Shown here: piece by piece, positions 11,591 to 24,300 of the stretch
How positions within the stretch are numbered: the first letter of the stretch is position 1
Layout of the letters: every line of letters begins with the position of its first letter
Assembly: GCA_033961575.1 (NCBI GenBank)
Contig: CM066733.1
Location: 134,032,421 to 134,096,420 of the forward strand
Direction of reading: 5' to 3'
From: Aselliscus stoliczkanus
Taxonomy: Eukaryota > Chordata > Mammalia > Chiroptera > Hipposideridae
Length of the DNA: 64,000 nucleotides
Made by a program: the position numbers and the translations under genes
The notes under the pieces: generated by a model
Told to the model about the DNA's origin: nothing
Databases searched by the model: none
Seen by the model: only the letters and a program-made list of their open reading frames with translations

Positions 11591-12385
11591 TTAGTCTTCC
11601 ATCTGTACATATAATCCCCATTCCTCCAAAAATTGCATGAGATAGATTTCATCTTTTGCTGGTGGCTTGTCTGCAGCCTGCTCCTCATAAAGTCTAGACA
11701 ACAGGCCCTCCTCATCTGTGAGCTCCTTGTACTCAGGATACTCATATCCTTCCGAGTCATGTTCAAAGCTGGATAAGGAAGGTATATGCAGCCTGCCCGT
11801 CCGAGGGTTCCAGTCAACCAGCATGGTTGATGGCTCTTCCTCTGGTTCCTCATCCATGTCGCTGTGTTCCCGTGGCAGGTGGTCCAAGTCTCTGAGCTGA
11901 GGGGTATATGAATACAGTAGTGATTGTGGGACTGTGTCTGCCAAAGCTGTCTGGTGCTCAAATGATTTTCCTTGTAGGCACACCTCCTCCTGCAAAGTGA
12001 GTTCTTGGTCTCCAGGTCCCACACAAATGTCAATAGTTCTTACATCATATTCATAGTCAATGGCTGTTTGATCTGTGGGTATTGTTCTGCTGAGTGACTC
12101 CTGCTGTGTTAGGGAAGTCCCCGTGGTGCCTTCCTCCGAGTCACAGAGAATGTCCACCAAATGTGAAGCATACCCTAAGTGCTTCACCTCCATTTCTTCC
12201 TGATGGGGCTCTAGGTCCTCACTGGACTCATTCAGATCCGATACATTGTTGCTTTTTTCCATTACACTTATATCCTTATGAGAAGTTTTAGGATCTTCCA
12301 AAATATTGAGAGTGATAAAGTTAATCACAATTTTTTCAGCAGGTACAAAGAATCTGCTTTCAAGTTCATTTCCATAAATCAAAAT
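11591..12385 (-). CDS. IL20RA: IL20RA coding exon 7: cytoplasmic tail and stop
   Basis: Acceptor CTTCATAG|ATTTTGATT. 795 nt encoding residues 301-564, ending WGLYVQMED and TAA at 11593-11591. It opens ILIYGNE, continues [18 protein letters not shown], and is then acidic and Ser/Glu-rich with HLGYASHL and the YxxQ motif YTPQ (460-463), a STAT3-type docking motif. The whole tail beyond the juxtamembrane region is in one exon, as usual for the family. Confidence 0.97.
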   Translation of the reverse strand: MLIYGNELESRFFVPAEKIVINFITLNILEDPKTSHKDISVMEKSNNVSDLNESSEDLEPHQEEMEVKHLGYASHLVDILCDSEEGTTGTSLTQQESLSRTIPTDQTAIDYEYDVRTIDICVGPGDQELTLQEEVCLQGKSFEHQTALADTVPQSLLYSYTPQLRDLDHLPREHSDMDEEPEEEPSTMLVDWNPRTGRLHIPSLSSFEHDSEGYEYPEYKELTDEEGLLSRLYEEQAADKPPAKDEIYLMQFLEEWGLYVQMED

Positions 12386-15300
12386 CTATGAAGAGAGAAA
12401 AGAATGGTTTTTACCTTTTCACATTAGAGAGACATTAAATAGAATTCATACTGTCATCAGATCTATTCTTACTAACTCATGGAAGTAAAAGTTACGTTTA
12501 GAATATACAGAAAACCTCATTCATATGGAAGATAGAGACCCAACACATGAAATGCATATGGAAGTGAAAAGTGGTTCACTCGGTGGGTATTTTTCCAGGT
12601 CAAAGATCAGGGTGTGACTGCCCCCATCTCTAACTGTCAGAGGGAATTCAAAGGAGTTATTTAACTTCTCAAGCCTTGATTTTTAATTCTGCAAAATCAG
12701 AATTTCTGCCACATGAGCAGTGGCAAAGACTGAATGAGACAGAATTTTTAAAATTGCTTTGTTAATTACAGTTTACTATGTATTTGTTAGTGAGCTGTGA
12801 TTACTTGGGCTCCCGCCCCTCTTTTGGATATACCCTGGACATGGAATATGGATGGGCATGAACCCTGGACATAAAAGGAATATAAGCACATGTGTACGGA
12901 TGGTTTTACTTCAGCCATTCACCATTCTAATCATGTTATAATAAAGCCAAAAAGGGAAATCCATTTGCCAGTTTATGGCACATAGAGAAACTCTAAATTA
13001 TGTCAGGAAAACTTGTTTCAGATTAAAGTTTTGCTGGGGGTATGTGGAAGGTACCTGTTTCAGTTGGCAATGATGAGTTACGTCACAATCCTCATTGTCT
13101 ATCCAATGATGTGATTTCATTTAACATTATAAAAGAGGTCCTTCAGCTTCCTTCTTTTATAATTCTTTTTGGTTTCAAAAAGTTGCATGTGGTCTGTTCT
13201 GTAAACTTTTCTCCCAAGGAAGTTCTCCCTATGCCGTTAAAAAGCTAACTACAAAACTACCTACATGCAGGCTGATTAATACAAACATTTTAAAACCGAA
13301 CTAACAGGAACACATGAATGTATCACGTACATGTGAACATATATTTTAATCATTTCCAAAGAAATCATTTGTTGTGGTTAAAATATGCTCAGCCTTTCAA
13401 AACCCTTTGGTGCATGGTCCAGGATCATAAGGTTTATTCCTTCTCCTTTCGTGCTTCTCTTTACTGTGAATGATTAAGTCCTGGCTGTTTTCCTCCTAAA
13501 TGTATTTCCGTTCCATGTCACTGTCTCCAGCCCTACATCCTGGTCTCCTCTTTTACACTCTCATCTTCTCTCCTTTGGAAAACTGCCACAGTCTCTTAGC
13601 TGCTTTACTTGTTGATAGTCTCAATTCCCCTAAAGTTGTCTTAGACCTACCATCCAGTTGGAGCTAAAACACAATATTGGCCATGACACTCCCAACACAA
13701 AACCCTGCAGAGATTTCTCTTTGTCAGCAGAGTAAAGGCCAAGCTCCTTAGAATAACAGCCCAGTTCTCCCATTACCTGGCCCTACCACTCACTCTCCAG
13801 TCTTATCATTCACAGCTCCTCATCAGGAACCTTATGATTTAGCAATAGTATGTGGTTTCCCAAACACCTCCCCACCTCTGCTCCTGCTGTTTCTTTTGCC
13901 CCAACTCTGACTCACTTTTCATAACCAAGCCCAGACATGACACTTCTCCTGATCCCCCATGGAGGGGTTCAGATGCCTTTCCTGTACCCCCAGCATCCTC
14001 AGTGCCTGCTTGCATCTTAGCCTTCATGTATCATTTTGACATTCTCCTCTCCAACTAAGACTCGAGCCTCTGAAAGGGCATGCATCATGATGTATCTTGT
14101 ACCTCAAGACCTCGTCTAATCTGGTCATTGAATACAATCTTTGTCAAGGCTAAGGAATCTTCCTCTTTGATTATGTTAGTGAGTTAATCCAGTAGAGAAA
14201 GTGTTTTTGATTCATCAGCTCTTTAAATTTAAACTCACTCTGGAGTTTAAAAAGGAACAGAATCTATTCGAGAGCCCCCTGGAGGCATTATAATGACTCC
14301 TACTACACTTAGCACTCACCAAATTTGCTGGGTGTTTCTCTTTGCCAACATGGATGTATCTGTACATGGAGAAGCCCATCACAAAAAAAATAAACATGGT
14401 AACAGATATGGGTAAAACATAACAGAGAATTATTTTAACTTTCAATGCTGATGTTTGATCTGTAAAAAAAAAAAAAAAAGGAAAAGGAGTAGATAGTTGT
14501 AATTTCATGTGGTGGGAAAACATTAGCAACATCAAGAGGCTTGGGACGGACCACTTAAATGTAGGAATTCAGTGTTCTCATTTATAAATTGAGAAGCTCG
14601 AGTTAAATATTACAAGGGGTCTCAGAATTCTTTCTCTCTCTGACAATAGGTGGTCTTAAGGAACCATCTAAACTTGTCTCAAACCTTTAGAGTAAGGATG
14701 AGTTAACCCAAGTCAGCAGATGTTCCAACATTCTATGTCTGGCTATGAGATTCATACTGTTTGTTATATTTGAAAGTAAATGTGTCTGAAATTAAGGCAA
14801 CTCACAACACTCACAAACCAAACAAAACTCTCTCGTGAAGATCCCACTAAGCGGCCCACTTTTACATGCCATTCATTTAACTCAATCTTTTCCACGTATT
14901 TAGTAAAGGACAGGAATACATGGCGTCACCTTCTATGTCTAACAGAACTATCCTCGCACAACTTGGCCAGACTTTCTGGGTAGATCTGGAGCCTGGGGGT
15001 CTATGTAGGGAGGTGGCTGAGCTGGTATGTACTGAGAATAGCAGTAACTGCAGGGCCTGATGAGCTGTATGTTCACACTGAGTAAAAGTCCATTGGGAAT
15101 GAAAAGACCTGGTGAATAGTTTTAAAGAAAGTCGTCCTGGCCCACCATTCATCAGAGTATATACAGCTGATGAACAGGGTCCAGTGTGACTAACTTACAT
15201 TGGTTAAGCTTCTACGAGGCACTGGGAAGTTGAGATGGTTAATTCTATGTGTCAATTTGGCTAGATCATCGTTCCCAGATTTTGGTCAAATATTTTTCTA

Positions 15301-18300
15301 GGTGTTTCTGTGAAAGCATTTTAAAGATGAGATTAGTATTTAAATGAGTAGACATGAGCAACGCAGATTCCCAGGCATGGGGGTCCAACTGCAGGCCCTT
15401 GCACCCCAAACAGTTCCTGAGGAGCACATCCGTCACCAGGTTCCACACAGAAAGGCGCCAACACCACAACATAGGTGGTGCAGGTGACTAGGAACCACCT
15501 GGCTCTACTTAAGGCTACAGCTTAGCCCACTCCTCTTAATATAATCCCTGCTTTCTGGACTGAACTTGCCCTTCTTCAAAAAGAGCCATGACAACAAGGA
15601 CCGGTGACACTGTACACTAGAGCATGTTGGCTACAATCAACCTAATAAACTGTATCTGGATTGGAAGACTATGGAGAATAGAAATCGTTTCCAAAGAACA
15701 GTCTCCAGAAAGATAATACTGATTTTTTTTAAAAGTAGGTCCTCAGAGTCATGTCTTGGAAAGGTATTTGGGGGAATGTAACAGCTGGGATATCAGGGAA
15801 AAGGTCAGAACCTGGAACAGGTTCTCCTCATTCTTTTGTTACGTGTCCTAGGCTAGTTAGAAAGTCGATCCACCTGCTTACCGACAAGTGTTTAATTTAA
15901 TTTGTACTCTAGCTGCGTTAGCAGTGCCAACTGCCTAAATGGCTTCCATTGGAAATTCATTCCGACCATGTGGCCACTGATCAAGTTGTTAGTAAACTGG
16001 GTACTTTTTCCAAATACAAAAATGAGTTCTTCAGTCTGCTTTGGTTTGCCTTTTGCTTGCTTGGCATTTTAGCTTTATTTGACATATGGTAGAGAACCCT
16101 TCATTTTAAAGGAAAAGGTATGATAAGGACAGATTCAAAAATAAAGCATTTCACTTTTGACAGGTATTCACAAAATTCCCTTTTTATTCCTTGGGCCAGT
16201 TTCATCATGAAATGTGGGAGGTGTGAGGGAAAAGAAAAGCAGGGGTTTCGTCCCCATACCTATCCCGTAGCTGGTGGTGGAACCAAGGCTTGAGGGAAAA
16301 GGCTGTGACATCTGTCTTAAGCCAGCACGTTTGGAAGAGAGAAACAGAAAAATAACGGATGAAGAGTCATTCGATGAAGGTGAACTTGAGGATTTATTTG
16401 CAATTTGCAAGGTTTTGACTACAAGGTCCTCTCACCCTGGGGGAAGAATGTATAAACAAATGTCAAGCTCCTAACTCTACGTTCACCCACAGTTTCTTGG
16501 CAGCCAAGTTCAGAAAACATATAAAGGAGACAAAGAAAAGGAAGGAGGGGGAAGAATCTGCAAGAGTGAGGCAGTAACTATTGATTTGCAGATCCAAGGC
16601 CCTCATTCAGACCAGTCAATGATATCTGAATGCAACTTGCACAGCCTGTATTTATATTCCTCATGGGGAGCCCAAGATTCTGTCTTAAAGTATTTTTAAG
16701 ATAATGCTTGTTTCCAGCATCTGATGAGGGCCGGCTGAGTGGCGCGGTGGTTAAGCGCTGGCTTGGGAAGCCAGCGGCCCCGGTTTGGTCCCACATATGA
16801 GGGCCAGTGACACTACCCTCAAAAAAAAAAAAAAATCCTCTGATGTTCTTGCAGACCACAGAACTTCTATTGACCAGAGTGTAATTTTAAAGAAGAAAAA
16901 AGATGTGTGCAAAAATTCCTAGGTGTTATTTCAACAAGGCAGAGGCTTGTTGGCACCAAACGCCAGGACCGGTGAAAATACTCCCTACTGTTGGCCAAGT
17001 TCAATGGCAGAGGCCCAGGCTGCTCAGTGCATGGTGGCTGTTTCTGCCTTTGTCTCAACCTGTTTCTGGTAGAAATGGATTTGCAAAACCTTGTCTATGC
17101 TGTCATCCTTCCTTCTAGTTTTATCAGATTTTCTTCCTCAGAGCAGCTGAGATTTTCTTTAAGGTTACCTTTCAAAGTACTGACACACTGCTTCTCGGAA
17201 GGCTGAGCAAGCCGAGGAGGCCCTGGGACAAAAGACTCCGCGTGGATGCAGTACAGAGTGTCCGGCTCCAGCCAGCTGAGCACCAGCGTGTGGTTGGTAA
17301 CACAGTAGGACCACTAGGTTAGGAAATTGCAAACAGCAGTTAGAGGCAAAGATTTCCAGTACCGCTCCAGACAAATTACAGGGAAATAAAAGACCGAGCT
17401 ACCATTAAATCCTTTCCTATCACTACAAGCTTTATTTTCAAAGCTTGTTGTACCCCTTTCCTTCAGCTAGGCAGAGCATGACCAGGAACTGGAATTCTGG
17501 GAACAATGCTAAATAATAAAGGATGAGGGCCGGCCGAATGGCTCAGTTGGTTAAGAGCTCGCTCAAGAGTGTGAGCTGATCTCTGAGCAACAGCAGTTTG
17601 ATGCCCGGCCTGAGCTGAACAGCCGATGAGCTGCCAACAGGTAGCAGGATGGCTCAGCTAAAAAAAAAAATAAAAAAATAAAAAAATAACGTAAGGATGG
17701 ATTGATGGATTTCTTATTCAATTTTGTCCTATGTTCCTGATAACACTTTTTTTTTCTTTCTTGGAGAGTGACTGACAGCTGTTATGCAAGTAAAAGCTGT
17801 CCATCAAAGTGAGGTGGGCAACTACTCCAATAGCAACATTATACCCCATTAGCAGAGCGTTTCTGTAAAGGAAATCTGAAGAAATTTCTTTAAGTTTCTA
17901 CATATCAGCTTGAATTGTATCTTGGATGACATCTCTTTCAAATATCACATCTCCCCATTCCACATGCAGAGAATTAAAACATCAGGGCTGCTTGTTCCTG
18001 CATTAACTGCAAAAAGTGACACAGATTATATGCCCTCATTTCAGACTTACCGTTCTCTTTGATTTAGTGTTATATACAGACACATTATACTTCAGATTAG
18101 GGTATATTTGTTGCATGGAGACAGAACTTTCTCCTGGATTTTTCTTCCACTTCTCTGGAGCCATCAGAACAATAGAAATGGATTTCTCATCAGTAGTCAA
18201 AACAACCTCTGGTGGGCCAATTTGTGCTTAAAGGGAAGGGGAGAGGGAATTACGTTTAGATATAGAAATCATCTTGGATATACAATATAATCCTACTGGG

Positions 18301-21300
18301 ATCCAAGCTCTACGCACCCTCTTATCTGAGATGCCTCAGAATGCCCTAAGGTGGGCCCAAGTTATGCCAATTCTTGAAACAATCCTTTCGCGCACCCTGA
18401 CATAAGGTTAAAACAGCTAATTGAAGGAAGTGCTGTGTTTATTTAGTTTCTTGTTACAGTACTGGATGATGGTCAATACAATGAAAAGTGTTTATAACAT
18501 AAACATTTGATAAGAGGCAAAAATCAGACATGGAGAAATGAAGCACTGCTAAAGACCTTTGGAAGTGTGATTGGAATGATCTAGAACAGAGGCTAGCAAC
18601 GTTTACCATAAAAGCCCAGACAGTAAATATTTCAGGCCTTGCAAGGCCATATAATCTCTGTTGCAACTATTACTTACATCAGTGTAAAAACCATTCTCAG
18701 TTCTTGGCCTGTAGCAAACAGAAGGGTGGTGGTGGTGCTGTATTTGGTCTGAGGGTATAGTTTGCTGACTTCTGATCTAGAAGGACACCAGGGGATAGGC
18801 TCCAGCTCCACGACCTAAGGGGAACTTGTAAACTTCACTATGTCAGCTCTGAGTGGGTCCTCTGTGGCTGAGTCAGCTACAGATCAGGGGCTGCAGATTA
18901 AAAAATCTGTCAGTTGTTCCTCAAATTACGTAGTCACCACTAAATAATAAAATAAAGCCAAAATTTGATAATATTGGTATCTAGTGTCCATTTTGGATCT
19001 GGGAGCGATTTTAGAGATTACTTCGCCAAACATTTTGTTCTAAAGATGAGACTCTGAGATCCAGCGAGGTGAAGTGCCTTGGGCTGGCCACTCTATTAGC
19101 TGATGGACAGAGTACAGAATAAAGCCAAGAGAGCACTGGCCTCTCGGGCAAGGCTGTCTGTGAGGCTGAGAACTGTCCACATGAGGAGGTCAGATGAACT
19201 TGATATTAACACGTGTTTAACAGACCATTGTGTTACTTACTTTCTAAGAGAGGATAGAATCGTCCAGTTTCTGCCCATTTGGAACAATTTGTTCCCCACA
19301 TGGCCTTAACTTTGGCATAATATTGATGTTCGTAGTCAGAAGTTTCAGCCGAAAGATCACAGAAGGTCCTACTGATATTTCTGCATTCAGATTTATTCAG
19401 CCATTTCTTTTGCCCATATCTGCAGAGAAGGAAACTGAATTAATAATGAGGTGCCCTCTATGCTTTACAATAGGAAAAGAAAACCAGTCATTATATAAAA
19501 CTGAATGGAACTTACGACCTTCTCTTCAGAACAACAAAAGGGCCTGTCATTTAGATAAAAAAGGATCCACTTTTGCTGCTGGCAATTTTTTTCATTAGCT
19601 GTCAGGAACGTGAGTCAGAGTTTCTGTAATCACCTTTCTTTTCTGTGAATTATAATGTGGAGTGCATTTTGAAAGCATGTATTTTATTATTATTCTTGGG
19701 CTACAGTAAAAATCTTACATATTGTATGTTCAATTCTTCTAGTAATTATTTATGTAAGTTTTTAGTCTACTATGCATACTAAGGTCAGTTTGATTGGTTG
19801 TTTTTGAGGAAAAACTAGTCATTTAATGTTTCTTGGAAGAAAAATTACCCTGATATGCTCATAAAATTTGAAAATAAATTTTCCATCAAGGGTTAGGGGA
19901 AAATTCACTAGGTTGGAGGACATACCCAAATCTGCATTTTCAATAATTATAGTGATGAGGATAATGATGATATTAACTAGGTTGTTCATATTTTTTTTCT
20001 TTCCTTTATTAAAAGCACAACACCCATAGTAAATAGGGAGGGTTTAGCACTTTTCAGGTGGGAGAGACTGAGGTATAGGGTTTAAGTGACACAGGAAGAA
20101 CCAGTGAAAGAGATGGGTTGCATGGGAGACTACTGAAAGGACTAAAGCAGGGGCATTGGGGTTGCAGAAAGATAGCTCTGGTGGTCCCATGGAGAATGTA
20201 ATGGGTTAGGAGTGACAGACTGGAGCAGAGCTGAGAGGATACTGCAGTCGTCTAGGTGGAAGACATAGGTGGCCTGGACAAGGATGGTGGCCGTGGAACA
20301 AATGAGAGGACAAAAGGAAGACATATTAGGAGACAGGACTCGATGACTGAGTGCATGTAAGTAATGAGTGAAATAAAGGTGTGAAGGCTGATGTCTCTTT
20401 CTGTCTGGGACAGGGGGGTGTGGTAACCTTTACCAAGATAAGGAACACAGAAGAAGAGTGGTCTTGGGAAATGGGGAGTGGGAAGTAGAAAGAAGGAAAG
20501 ATAATGAGTTCAGTTGACATAGTGAGCTTGAGGTACGTAAAAGATATCCAAACACAGATGCCCATAGACACTGGGCTCAGGGGACAGGTCTGAGTGGGAA
20601 GTAGTGGTTTTGAAGCTCATTGAAGGCGTGGGTGTGAATGAAGTTATTCATGGAGACAAAGAAAAGCCTAGGGTAAAATTTCAGAAGCATCAAGATTTAA
20701 AAGTTGGATACAAAGTACACTTAGGAAGAGCAGCAGAAGAGAAAGAAGGAAAAACAGACATCACAAAAGTCAAGGAAAGAGCATGTGTTAAGAAGGAAAC
20801 GTCAACTTATCAAGTGTTGCCAACGCTTAAGGGTATCTTCCCTTTTCAGAATATGGCAACAGGTTCTCAAAAGTAAATGTCTCCTATTTCATAAGTACTG
20901 TGCCTGCCAGAAGACATTAGAAATATAATAGTCAGGTCTTATTGACCAACTTCTCCATCTAAGTTATCACCATGGCCTAGGGACTTTCAAACTTTTTTTG
21001 ACTGTGAGCTACAGAAAGAACTGCATTTTACATTGTGACCTAGCTAACAAAAACATACATATATCTAACACACTAAAACAAAGATTGTAAGATACTACCT
21101 AAACTTTAGCACATGCCGTGCATTCAGTTATTTTCCCTTCCAATCCACTCCATACCATTCCAGTCCTTTCCATTAAATGTCAATCAAAATTTATTTCATG
21201 GCCCACCAACAGGTCTGGACGTGTGTTTTGAAAACTATTGGCATCCCCTGTTTGACCCTCCATCCTCAAACTTCCTCACTCTGACAAGGGCAGGGCAGCC

Positions 21301-24300
21301 TCCCATGACAGAGGCTGATGGAAGAGAAAATGTTTTCACTTGGCTCTGTACAAAATGCTTTGCAAGTCTGACAAGATAACAGACACAAATCATTCAACGA
21401 ATACTCCAGTAATGCTGTTTATGCAAGGCAAAAGTCACGAGGGGCCCTCAGTGGCCTCTGATTGCTTTCTGGAAATGGCAGGAAACCTTTATCATGCATC
21501 TATTATGTGCCACATGGTGCTTAGTATTTGCTCACTTTATCTCCTTTAATTATCACAGGAGGCAGGTGCCATTATTTTCATCCTACTTTATAGATGAGGA
21601 AACTGAGGCTCAGTGAGAGAAAGGGGACCACCTGCTCAAGTTCATGTGACCAGTAAAAGGCTAATATGGGTTTTGAAGCACTTTTCTCTGATACTGTGCT
21701 TTTAGTGCTACACTATATTTTCTGCACTAAATTCTTTTAGCAGATAGAATTTAAACTTTTGTTCAAATTTCATCTTTTACTTGGAAACAAACTTTACTCA
21801 AAAGTATAACAATACGTAACCTGCCCAAGGTCACCCAGTGAGGTTCATAGCCTGGCTATGAGCCCAGCACTGCCTGACGCTGGGCTGCGCTTGGAGCCCT
21901 ATCAGTGAAATACAGCGCCCTGTATCCCTATCCATCTCCCACATGCATGGGCATGTAAGAACTCCAATATAGCAAGTTTGTTTTTAAATATTCCTTTTCA
22001 ACATTCGCACAGTCTAAATGACCTGCTGTCACAGGGCAGTGACGAATCTGCCCAGTTTTCAAAATCCTTTTCTGAATCACATAGACATACAAAGAACAGA
22101 GAGAGCTCTTTGCTCCACCTAATGGAGAAGGAGGCAAGGGCAAGCTCATGAGCCATTTCTCTCTGCACCACCAAGTCCTCTTCCCTAAAACCCCGTCTCC
22201 TGGGAAATGCCTCAGAAATGAGAATACGGGTCTAGATAAATGAGGTCATTCTGAATAGCAGCTGAAGTTTTTCACTGCCTTCAGTGGGCAGAATTTTTCT
22301 GCAAAGACAAAAATGACTTTATTCTCATTTTGTAAATATCGTACATTAAAAAGAAAAAAAAACTCAATCAGAAAAATATAATCAGGAGAGAAATAAATCA
22401 CCCTGAAACATATTACTCTGAAACATTTGGTATGCATCTCATTATGCTTATATATAACCAGGAGGATAATTAGATAGTTGATGATATAGATAAAAAGTAG
22501 ATTATACCCTATATATGGTTTTAAGAAAAATAGTAAACTTGATTTGAACTTTAATATAAAAAATAATTCTTTTTTTTTTTTTTGAGGGCAGTCACTGACC
22601 CTCATATGTGGGACCCGAACCAGGGCCACTGGCTTCCCAAGCCAGCGCTCAACCACTGCGCCACTCGGCCGGCCCCTTAAAAAACAAATTGAAGTGAATT
22701 ACAGGAATTGCTGTAGTTCGAATGTTTCATCATCACAAGAGATGTTAGTTCCTAAAAATATTTTAAAGTAAGAAAGTGGTTTATTGGAAAATATTGAGAG
22801 TTTAGTTATTAAAATGAAGTATTTTCATTTTAGTTCACCTTTAATGACTTGCTGCTATAAAAATCAGTACATTTACAGTTTTTCCCCACTTTCGGATTTG
22901 TTATATTATTGTTTAGGTTCAAACATTTACAAGAAAGTTTGATAACCACATTTCCCATCACTATTTAGCCTTAGCTCTACCAATATTTGCCATCCTTGTC
23001 ATTACTAAGTTCTTTTTTCGGTTTATCTTTTCCTGTCTGTCAGATGGATATTATCTTTAGTTAGTGGTTTTTATCCTCCCAAGAAGGTCTCAGGAGATTG
23101 ATATCCTGAATTCCCACCTGCTCAAAAATACATGTGTTGACCTTGATTAGAGTCTTAGGCCACCCCTGTTTTTCCCTCAGAAGATGGATCACTGTCTTCC
23201 ATTCAGTGCTGCCAGACAGAAATCACCTCACCCCCCTGCCCGACTCGAGTCCTATGATGGCCAGAAGTCATTTCACTGTCTTAAAGTTCAGCAACTTCAT
23301 GAGGAAATGTTTCGCTATTATTTTATTAAATTTTCCTAGACATGACATGCATTTATGATATGCAATTTCAGACAGTCATTACTGCCTGTTCAACTATTAC
23401 TATCAGTTAGCCAGAATAGGTTTCTCATCTCTAGGTAACATTTATACTTCCCATCTTTTTCCTAAGCTCTGCCCATTTGCTTTAAAAAAAATAAAAAAGT
23501 TCTTCCTCTTGTCTTAGAATCTTTTCTTTGAGAAGAGACTGTTACTTTGAGCTTTATCATTAGAAATGAAATGTGTTGTTTATGGACTCAAACTATGAAT
23601 AATTATTTGTCTGAATTTTTCTCCTACTTCCATGGGAAAGCTTTTCAGAAATTTTTAACTTGTGTTTCTTTTCTTTTTTTTTTTTGGTCTTTCTCCCTTC
23701 TAATAATTATGGATAGGTGCTGTGCTGGCTTCCTTGGGACTATTACTCTTTGAATGGGGTCAGCTGTTTGTTGAATATTAGGTGAATGGATATAGGAGTG
23801 AGGGTCTATCACACACCTGCTTACTGAATTATATTATTCCCTTTGCCGGGAAGCCTGCAAACCCTCAGGTTTTGGACTGTGAGAAGCTGATGTGGCTTAC
23901 GGCACGTCTGCAAAGTCCCATGTCACATCCATCCCTCCCTTATACCCCCACCTCACTCCTGGCTTCCCTCTGGGCTTTGACTGGGCCTATACCATGGATA
24001 TGTCACTTGAATCTGATTTCTCTTTTCGCTCCTCCTTCTTTGACATTCTGTGGCACCAAACTGAGGCTCCATGGGGACATTTCCTCAATTTCTGGTGCCT
24101 AAGATTATATATCCTTAGGTTGTTAGGTAAGCCTCTTAGTCCTGTGACATTTATTCTTGGGAAATTATTTTCTATTGTTGGAATTTGAGAAGGTATAGGT
24201 TTGCTTTCAGCTTCTCAGTTGTTTTCCTTCATATTTCACAGTATTTGGCTTGTACATTTCATAGTTTGTGGCTTAGGGTTGTGGCCATTTCCCTCTTTGC

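Noticed and set aside
11545..12033. 162-codon open frame overlapping IL20RA exon 7 in another frame
   Set aside because: Shadow of the true exon. It has no domain and crosses the real stop; its composition follows the real frame.
16274..16474. 66-codon acidic frame in intron 5 as a possible extra exon
   Set aside because: On the opposite strand to IL20RA, no splice partners, short and without a domain.
16741..16800. tRNA gene-like A and B boxes
   Set aside because: Part of SINE copies with poly(A) tails and TSDs. The cloverleaf is not complete.
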